Positions 58,078-64,000 of a DNA stretch of 64,000 bases are shown here, one piece after another. The notes below the pieces were generated by a model, which did no database searches, was not told the origin of the DNA, and worked only from the letters and a program-made list of their open reading frames with translations. The position numbers and the translations under genes were made by a program. Location: positions 62,001-126,000 of the forward strand of contig JAWKTE010000005.1 in the NCBI GenBank assembly GCA_041401985.1, read 5' to 3'. The number at the start of each line of letters is the position of its first letter. Position 1 is the first letter of the stretch. The DNA is from JACKHA01 sp041401985 (GTDB taxonomy: Bacteria > Planctomycetota > Phycisphaerae > Phycisphaerales > UBA1924).

Positions 58078-58131
58078 CCTGCGGAGAGCCGTGTCTGTGA
58101 GTCTTTTTGACAACCTGTGCCCGAGAGCCAC

Positions 58132-59082
58132 ATGCCTGACACACCGACCTACTCCTGGCAACTTCTCCGTGCCGGCCGCTTCAAACTCGACGGCGGCGGG
58201 ATGTTCGGCGTGATCCCGCGGGTGGTGTGGAGCCGCACGAATCCGCCGGACGAGAAGAACCGGATCCAGGTGCAGCACAACTGCCTGCTGTTGGAAGCGA
58301 CGGGCGGTGGCGGCCCCATCCTGCTCGAGTGCGGGACGGGCAACAAACTCGACGCGAAGATGCGCGAGATCTTCGACCTCGAGGATCGCTGGGTCGGCGA
58401 TGCGCTCGGCGAGGTTGGCACGGCGTGCGAGGCGATCCGCCATGTTGTTGTGAGCCACCTGCACTTCGACCACGCGGGCGGGCTGACGCGCCTGCCGCGG
58501 GAGGGGGAGGATGTGACGGCGTTGCCAGGGGCGCACGGCCCGCACCGGGTCGCGCTGTCGTTCCCGAACGCCGAGGTGATCGTGCAGCGGCGGGAGTGGC
58601 AGGACGCGGTGGCGAACAACAGCGTGATGACGCGGACGTACTACCCGGACCACCTGGAGCCGATCGAGAAGCAGTTGCGCCTGATCGACTCGCCGCCGCC
58701 GTATGCCGAGGGGCGGGCCCCGGGGCGGGAGCAGGACCCGGCGACGGCGCTGGAGGATCGGCTGACCGAGGTGCTGCCGGGCGTGTTCGTGTTCCTGGTG
58801 CCGGGGCACACGTGGGGGCAGCAGGCGACGCTGTTCCGCGACGACCAGGGTCGGACGGTGGTGTTCACGCCGGACCTGATGCCGACGGCGGCCCACGTGG
58901 GGCAGACGTACTCGCTGTCGTACGACGTGGAGCCGTACATGTCGATGGTGTGCCGGCGGTGGTTTCTGCGCGAGGCAGCGGCGAGGGACTGGCTGCTGGT
59001 GCTGGACCACGAGCCGGGGAATCCGTTGAGGCGGGTGCGGGCGAACGCGAAGGGGTGGTTCGACCTGGTTGAGGAGGTCTGA
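58132..59082 (+). CDS. MBL-fold metallo-hydrolase
   Basis: Predicted 316-residue metallo-beta-lactamase-fold hydrolase. The metal site is HLHFDHAGG (HxHxDH) in VVVSHLHFDHAGGLTRL near residues 109-125. Others are the later His in FLVPGHTWGQQATLF and the Asp in VVFTPDLMPTAAHV, with a C-terminal LVLDHEPGNP. About 20 residues at the start (YSWQLLRAGRFKLDGGGMFG) are typical of lactonase-like or quorum-quenching relatives; the substrate is unknown. The ATG at 58132 is preferred; GTG at 58117 is in frame. It lies 54 bases after the NRDE gene in the same direction. Confidence 0.9.
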   Translation: MPDTPTYSWQLLRAGRFKLDGGGMFGVIPRVVWSRTNPPDEKNRIQVQHNCLLLEATGGGGPILLECGTGNKLDAKMREIFDLEDRWVGDALGEVGTACEAIRHVVVSHLHFDHAGGLTRLPREGEDVTALPGAHGPHRVALSFPNAEVIVQRREWQDAVANNSVMTRTYYPDHLEPIEKQLRLIDSPPPYAEGRAPGREQDPATALEDRLTEVLPGVFVFLVPGHTWGQQATLFRDDQGRTVVFTPDLMPTAAHVGQTYSLSYDVEPYMSMVCRRWFLREAAARDWLLVLDHEPGNPLRRVRANAKGWFDLVEEV

Positions 59083-59086
59083 GGAA

Positions 59087-59167
59087 GGTGTCGAGGTGCC
59101 GAGGTGCCAACGGGGAGCCGAAGTCGGCACCGTCGGCATCTGGACACCTCGATGCCTTGGCACCTCC
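59087..59167. repeat. GAGGTGYC short repeats with inverted copy
   Basis: GGTGTCGAGGTGCCGAGG at 59087-59104 is followed by a complementary stretch CACCTCGATGCCTTGGCACC at 59145-59164. It is another short-unit repeat pair in a spacer, here between the MBL hydrolase gene and flhF. It may act as a terminator for the former. Confidence 0.6.
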
Positions 59168-59282
59168 TCGCGCAAGCAATGCGCTCCCGCGCAGCATTGG
59201 CGGTCCGGGGCGGGCAACGCCGATAGCCCATCGCTGGGTGGAACCCTCTGCGGGCGTGCCCCGCCGTTGCCGGGATGGGCGA

Positions 59283-60833
59283 ATGCTGAAGACCTACCGC
59301 GCTCTCTCCATGGCCGCCGCGCTCACCGAGGTCAAGAAGGACCTTGGTGCCGACGCGGTCATTGTCAATACACGGACGCTCCGGGCCGGCGGCGTGCTGG
59401 GGATCGGGGCGCGGAACGTGATCGAGATCACGGCGTCGCCGGGGCCGCCGCGGGCGGCCGGCGGTGGGGGGCAGGCGCGACGCCCCGAGTCGGCGCGGGA
59501 GCGTTTGACCGTTTCACCTCAAACGAGTGCGCGTCCGGCCGTTCAGGTGTCGGCGTCGTCGCGTCCGAGTGCGGACCGGCTGGTTGAGCCGCGGCCTGTC
59601 CGGCGGGTGGCGGCGGATGCCGGGTTCACACCGATCAAGCCGCGCGATCTGCACGAGGCGATCGCGGCGGCCCGGCCTCGCACGGAATCCGTGGCGGCGA
59701 CGGCCGCTCGGGGCACTGTCGCGTCGCAGCAGGTGGGCGCCGAATCCGAATCGGCTGTTGCGGTGCTCGAGCCGCCCGCGCTGGAGGCGGCGTTCCCCGA
59801 GGCGACGCCGACGCACGCCGCGCCCCGGGCGACGCGAGTGGAGGCTCCGCTGGCGACGGCTGCGCGGCTGTCGCCGGTGTCCGACGCGGCCCGGGCGGCG
59901 ATTGACGAGGAACTGGCGTCGATCAAGCGGATGGTCGTGCAGGTGCTGCAGACGTCGCGCCAGACGGCGCTGCGCGTCGCCGATCCCGCCAAGGGTGCCC
60001 TCTCGACCACGTCCATCGCCGGGGCTTCGACCGAGCCGCTGATGGCGATGTCGATCCGCCTGCTCGATGCGCAACTGGCCCCGGACCTGGCGGATGTGCT
60101 GCTGGGCAAGGTGCGCGATGAACTGTCTCCCGCGGAACTGGCGGATGAGGCGATCGTCCGCGAGGCGACGCTGCGCCACCTGGCGCGGGCGATCCCGATC
60201 GCGCCGGACTCGACGCTGCGTCGCAGCGACTCGGGGCGGCCGCTGACGCTGGCGCTGGTCGGGCCGACCGGCGTCGGCAAGACCACCACCATCGCGAAAC
60301 TCGCCGCGGCCTTGAAACTCCGCCACGCCAAGAAGGTCGGGCTCGTCACCAGCGACACGTACCGCATCGCCGCGGTCGAACAACTGCGGACATACGCGAA
60401 CATCATCGGGCTGCCGCTCAAGATCGCGCACTCTCCGGAGGACATGGCCGCGGCCTGCGAGTCGCACGCGGACTGCGACGTGATCCTGGTCGACACCGCC
60501 GGGCGCAGCCAGCACGACGCGGACCGCCTGGACGAACTGCGTCGCCAGCGCGACGCGGCCCAGCCACACCAGACGCACCTGGTGCTGGCGGCCAACGCGT
60601 GCGAGTCGGTGCTGCTGCGGGCGGCCGAGCGGTTCCGGGCGTTGCAGCCGGACCGGCTGCTGATCACGAAACTCGACGAGGCGGTGGCGTTCGGGCCGGT
60701 GGTCAACGTGGCGACGCGGATCGGGCTGGGGTTGTCGTTTGTGACGACGGGGCAGGAGGTGCCGGACCACATCGAGCGTGCGCGTGCGGAGCGTCTGGCC
60801 CGGATGGTGCTCGATGGCGGAGTCGGGCGGTGA
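59283..60833 (+). CDS. flhF: Flagellar biosynthesis SRP-type GTPase FlhF
   Basis: Predicted 516-residue GTPase that sets flagellum position and number in polar flagellates. It begins MLKTYRALSMAAALTEVKKD followed by LGADAVIVNTRTL, the FlhF B-domain pattern. A disordered Ala/Pro-rich middle of about 200 residues follows. The NG domain has LALVGPTGVGKTTTIAKLAA near residues 326-345, LVTSDTYRIAAVEQLRTYAN, VILVDTAGRSQHD and LITKLDEAVAFG. The gene overlaps flhG (GTGA). No structural flagellar genes lie in the window. Confidence 0.94.
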   Translation: MLKTYRALSMAAALTEVKKDLGADAVIVNTRTLRAGGVLGIGARNVIEITASPGPPRAAGGGGQARRPESARERLTVSPQTSARPAVQVSASSRPSADRLVEPRPVRRVAADAGFTPIKPRDLHEAIAAARPRTESVAATAARGTVASQQVGAESESAVAVLEPPALEAAFPEATPTHAAPRATRVEAPLATAARLSPVSDAARAAIDEELASIKRMVVQVLQTSRQTALRVADPAKGALSTTSIAGASTEPLMAMSIRLLDAQLAPDLADVLLGKVRDELSPAELADEAIVREATLRHLARAIPIAPDSTLRRSDSGRPLTLALVGPTGVGKTTTIAKLAAALKLRHAKKVGLVTSDTYRIAAVEQLRTYANIIGLPLKIAHSPEDMAAACESHADCDVILVDTAGRSQHDADRLDELRRQRDAAQPHQTHLVLAANACESVLLRAAERFRALQPDRLLITKLDEAVAFGPVVNVATRIGLGLSFVTTGQEVPDHIERARAERLARMVLDGGVGR

Positions 60834-62048
60834 ACGCCGAGTTTGCCAAACCCCGCACGCCGCTGCACGCGGGCGGCGGGAGCGGTGGGGGCGTGGCCGC
60901 GGCTGCGCGCGTCGATGACCAGCACTGGGGTGCGAGCGATCAGGCGTCGCGCCTGCGGGCGCTGGTTGAGGCCGTGGCGCGGGGCACGACGGCCGAGCCG
61001 GTGTTCGATGAGCCGGAGTCGGGGACGGAGGCGGCGCGGGGCGTCGCGTTCCGGGCCGCGCCGGGTGTTGGGCGTGACGGCGGCCACGCAGCGCGGCGTG
61101 ATGCCGATGCGGGCTCGCGCGTGCCGCAGCCGCGTGAGATCGTCGCGACCGTGGAGGCCGGGCCGGCGCGTGCGGCTCGCCCGACGGTGCCGGTGATCGC
61201 GATTGCCTCCGGCAAGGGCGGCGTGGGCAAGACGTCGATCGCGGTCAACCTCGCGATCGCGCTGAACCAGCGCGGCTGCCGCGCGAGCCTGCTTGATGCC
61301 GACCTGGGCCTCGCCAACGCGGACGTGCTCTGCGGCATCGTGCCCACGAGCCGGCTCGATCTGGTCGTCGAGGATCAGACGCGCCGGCGAAGTCCATCAA
61401 CGATCCGCTGTTCGACGACCCGCCGCCGACGCGGGCGATGAGCGACATCGCGGTGCGCGCCCGGCGGGTTCCTGCCGGTGCCGGGCAGCGGGCGTGGCCC
61501 AGATGACGCGGCTGTCCGACGAGCAGCGGGCCTCGCTGATCGCGGGGCTGACGACGCTCGAGTCGCGCTCGGACCTGATCCTGATCGATACCAGCGCGGG
61601 GCTGACGCCGGATGTGCTGTCGTTCGTGAGCGCGGCCGACGCGACGATCGTCGTGGCGACGCCCGAGCCGACCTCGATCGCCGACGCGTACGCGCTGATG
61701 AAGGTCGCGGTGACGCAGGCCCGCGACGCCGGACGCGAGCCGCCGCGGCTGCTGCTGGTCGTGAACCAGGCGCGGAACCGGGCCGAGGCGCGGCGTGTGC
61801 ACGCGCGGCTGTCGATGGTGTGCGACCGGTTCCTGGCGACGACGCTGCCGCTGCTGGGGATGGTGCGCGGACGAGGAGCGCGGGCGGCGGTGCGGGCCCG
61901 CCGGCCGTACACGATCGCCAGCCGCGGGGCGGCGTGCAGCAAGGACGTGCGGGGCGCTGGCGGGCGTTGTGGTGGCGGACGGACGCGCCGAGGGCGCGGG
62001 ACGGTGGCGAAGGCGGGGTTGGTGCGGCGGTGGATGGGGCGGGGGTGA
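60830..62048 (+). pseudogene. flhG: FlhG/FleN-like MinD ATPase with multiple frameshifts
   Basis: The first part is in the frame of the GTG at 60830: VIAIASGKGGVGKTSIAVNL (deviant Walker A, near residues 123-142) and ASLLDADLGLANADVLCGIV. After about 61390 the conserved sequence moves through other frames: SINDPLFDDPPPTRAMSDIA, then GGFLPVPGSG, then MTRLSDEQRASLIAGLTTLE with LILIDTSAGLTPDVLSFVSA. More shifts occur near 61870 and 61960. All parts of a normal FlhG are present, so the gene is either recently broken or the sequence has indel errors. The overlap with flhF supports the assignment. Confidence 0.8.
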
Positions 62049-62152
62049 GGCGGGACGCGGTTCTGTTGTGCGGTCGTCGCTGGAGGGGGCCACTCCCCTG
62101 GATGCCGTGTGCTTCGATGCCTCTTTCAGCTCCGAGTTGGTAGACTCGTGGC

Positions 62153-62911
62153 GTGCGCGTTCCACGCCGACTGCTGTTGCTGCTGGCCAAGCGTCTGGCG
62201 CTGGGGCTTGTCAGCACGATCGTGGTCGCGTGGTCACTCTCGTTCTATCTGCCGAACACGATGGCCGAGTATCGACGTGGCACTGTCTACGAGGACTTCG
62301 GAGCGGATGTCATCTCGTTTCCGGCCGCAAGTTACCACGAGGTTCGAGACTTCGGGCTCGTTCGACGAGCCGTGAAGCGAATCGAGACGTGGGCCTTTCC
62401 CATGTCGCATCCCATGGCGTTGTGGCCCGCGGTTCATCGCGAGGACTTGGGCGCGTTGACCGTCGCGGCGTTGGACGGCGACTGGGGCGAGGTGGTTGAC
62501 GCTGCCAACGCTGACTCAGTCGGCCTCTTTCCTGAAGCGACTGACGACGCGAGAGGCTGGCCGCTCCCGGCGTTCTGGTGCACCCACCGGGTCGAGCGCG
62601 TTTCGACGCTGAAGGGACAAGCGTTCACCAACAACATCTTCGGGGGAGTCCGGATCGGCCGCGCGCCAGCGTGGGGCAGTCCGGGTTTTCGATCCGACGC
62701 GGCAAGGTTTCGGGCGATCCCGCTGATGCCGCTCTGGCGTGGCGTGCTGGTCAACTCCGCTCTCTACGCGATTGCCTGGGCACTGGTGCTTCACGCTCTC
62801 TCTGTGCTCGCCTCGCGGCGTGAGTCCCGCCGGGGCCACTGCCCGCAATGCAGGTACGACCTGCTCCACGACTTCGCGGGTGGCTGTCCCGAGTGTGGGT
62901 GGGGACGTTGA
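62153..62911 (+). CDS. Membrane protein with C-terminal zinc ribbon
   Basis: Predicted 252-residue protein. One N-terminal helix (LALGLVSTIVVAWSLSFYLP) and one near residue 200 (GVLVNSALYAIAWALVLHAL) flank an extracytoplasmic part. The C terminus CPQCRYDLLHDFAGGCPECG is a four-Cys zinc ribbon on the cytoplasmic side. This two-helix plus CPxCxYDL arrangement is common in planctomycetes and of unknown function. The GTG at 62153 leaves a basic start before the helix; no strong ribosome binding site is seen. Confidence 0.78.
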   Translation: MRVPRRLLLLLAKRLALGLVSTIVVAWSLSFYLPNTMAEYRRGTVYEDFGADVISFPAASYHEVRDFGLVRRAVKRIETWAFPMSHPMALWPAVHREDLGALTVAALDGDWGEVVDAANADSVGLFPEATDDARGWPLPAFWCTHRVERVSTLKGQAFTNNIFGGVRIGRAPAWGSPGFRSDAARFRAIPLMPLWRGVLVNSALYAIAWALVLHALSVLASRRESRRGHCPQCRYDLLHDFAGGCPECGWGR

Positions 62912-63047
62912 CGGACCGAAGCGGTTCCCGGCTACCCCAGCGGCGCTCGGTGTTCGGCGTCGGCTCATCGCACGCCAGGCCGGCAGTTGCACCCGCCGGC
63001 ACTCGCGAACCGTACATGATGCCGTGGATGCCCGTCACGTCGAAGCG

Positions 63048-63554
63048 ATGCTGTTGCCAACCCGGACCCGGTGCTTCTTCCTCGCCCTCGCTCCGATTCT
63101 CGCCTTCGTCGCCGGTGTCTGGCTCACGCGCACCTCCGTCTCGGAGCTCGACATCACAACGGGCGCGTTCCGAACCCGAACCGTGATCTACGGCGTCACG
63201 GTGAACATTCGGCCCGAGCCAACGTGGATGTCGCGGGTGCTTGCTGGAACGGCCTCTCAGCCGCCGCGATGGCGCACGGTCTCTCGCCGCGGCCTGCTCC
63301 ACCGTGCGCGGGTCAATCACCGGTGGGCTCGAGTCCTTGGCGACATCCGCCTTCTCACCGAGGCCCGTTCGCTTGTGCCGCTCTCTCCCGAGGCCGACGC
63401 GCTGGTCGCCGAGGGAATCGTTGACCGTTGGACAGCCGCCGAAGATCCGGAAGCGGCAAGCATGTTCATCGACGAAGTCTTCAGGGCGATGATGGACAAG
63501 GGGATCTACCTGACCCCGGGCCAGTCCCTCTCACCCACCGACCTCGGCCTCTAA
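63048..63554 (+). CDS. Small membrane-anchored hypothetical protein
   Basis: Predicted 168-residue protein. One N-terminal helix (CFFLALAPILAFVAGVWL) is followed by SVSELDITTGAFRTRTVIYG, a pattern shared by many planctomycete hypothetical proteins that often lie beside zinc-ribbon membrane proteins. The rest is a soluble domain with VNHRWARVLGDIRLLTEARS. The function is unknown. The ATG at 63048 is the best start because the helix follows it; the frame is open further upstream. It is 136 bases after the zinc-ribbon gene in the same direction. Confidence 0.72.
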   Translation: MLLPTRTRCFFLALAPILAFVAGVWLTRTSVSELDITTGAFRTRTVIYGVTVNIRPEPTWMSRVLAGTASQPPRWRTVSRRGLLHRARVNHRWARVLGDIRLLTEARSLVPLSPEADALVAEGIVDRWTAAEDPEAASMFIDEVFRAMMDKGIYLTPGQSLSPTDLGL

Positions 63555-63610
63555 CCCCCTCCCCCCCCGCGTCCCTCGGCCCCCTCCGCGCCCCCTGCGT
63601 ACTCCCCGCC

Positions 63611-64000
63611 TCACTCCAACCGCTTCCGCCGCAGCACGGCAGTAGTGCTGCAAGCGTGGGCCCTCGTCCCGGATCTGGCAGAACTTCAGGCCAACGTTCT
63701 CGCGCTCCAGGCGGATCGGCCAACCGTTCCTGCACGTAGACTTCAGTTCTTCCTTCTGGCCAGGCCGATGACCATCGGCGGGCGGACGCCGAGAGCGTCG
63801 CGAACGCCTCCAGGGCCGCGTGCAACTGGCCGAGCCTGCCGTCGATGTAGCACCACGTCCGGGTACAACCCTGCCCGGCCCCGGCCTCTGCGGTAGCGGC
63901 GGCTCACGACCTCGCGGATGCTCGAGTAGGTCGTCGTTGCCGCCCTCGACGCTGCGGATGCGGTAAGCGCCGGTACTCATCCTTGAACGGGCGTTCCGTC
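63611..64000 (-). pseudogene. uvrC: 3' end of excinuclease subunit UvrC, frame-disrupted
   Basis: Pieces of the UvrC C-terminal nuclease region occur in order on the minus strand but in different frames: YRIRSVEGGNDD, REVVSRRYR, LYPDVVL, LHAALEAFAT, YVQER, RLERENVGLK and LLRRKRLE before the TGA at 63611-63613. UvrC makes the incisions in nucleotide excision repair. The frame changes every 30-60 bases, which is more like poor sequence quality than gradual gene decay. The gene continues beyond the right edge. Confidence 0.7.

Noticed and set aside
1..64000. tRNA, rRNA, IS element or phage genes
   Set aside because: No T-loop or anticodon arm pattern, rRNA-like sequence, transposase, integrase or phage structural motif was found by reading; a tRNA search program could overturn this for short RNA genes.

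Overview
The window looks like chromosomal DNA of a high-GC Gram-negative bacterium, most likely a planctomycete of the class Phycisphaerae. This is inferred from gene content: pseudopilins with GFTLIELLVV leaders, a PEP-CTERM-like exported protein, a C-terminal CPxC...CPEC zinc ribbon, a GNAT plus nitrilase bifunctional enzyme, a bacterial GH3-type protein and many dispersed short palindromes. No rRNA, tRNA, IS element, prophage or CRISPR array was recognised.

Layout. (1) 1-12.8 kb: a one-directional surface polysaccharide locus with several 4-base start/stop overlaps: polysaccharide deacetylase, methyltransferase, pyruvyltransferase-like protein, GT4, Wzx-type flippase, Wzy/ligase-like protein, GT2, a GT2-GT4 fusion and another GT2. 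An undecaprenyl-phosphate sugar transferase that could start the repeat unit lies at 17.7 kb. (2) 12.9-22.3 kb: MlaE-type permease, malate dehydrogenase, a CpeT-like/FKBP fusion, a DnaJ-like chaperone, a YegP-like protein, a serine hydrolase and a pseudopilin. (3) 22.4-34 kb: a minus-strand SOUL / membrane protein / photolyase group, a ligase-associated-type DEXH helicase, FtsK with a very acidic tail, a methyltransferase and a DUF104-PIN toxin-antitoxin pair. (4) 34.6-37.3 kb: a three-gene minus-strand group of unknown function encoding a Cys-rich exported peptide, a membrane-anchored protein and a MauE-like/pseudopilin fusion. (5) 37.4-48 kb: Dus, GH3, xylulokinase, two metalloproteases, a phosphatase/cytochrome-like lipoprotein and dnaX. 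(6) 48-64 kb: YCII lipoprotein, MFS and DUF1275 transporters, GNAT/nitrilase, guaB, DUF1579, an ArsR-SRPBCC pair, NRDE protein, MBL hydrolase, flhF-flhG, two small membrane proteins and the 3' end of uvrC.

The most unusual feature is a set of short structured repeats found both between genes and, in frame, inside coding sequences. One palindrome adds nearly the same peptide to a glycosyltransferase and to an MFS transporter. Another group has variable stems around a conserved AGGCYCTGCGA loop. 7- and 8-base tandem repeats lie inside genes and directly before start codons. dnaX has an A7 run where a -1 shift restores a longer DnaX reading frame, with a Shine-Dalgarno-like GGAG before it and a GC-rich hairpin after it.

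A caution applies to the right third. guaB, the nitrilase gene, flhG and uvrC carry clustered, partly compensating frameshifts. Because an essential gene is affected, local sequence errors are the simplest explanation, and this also weakens the dnaX frameshift reading.
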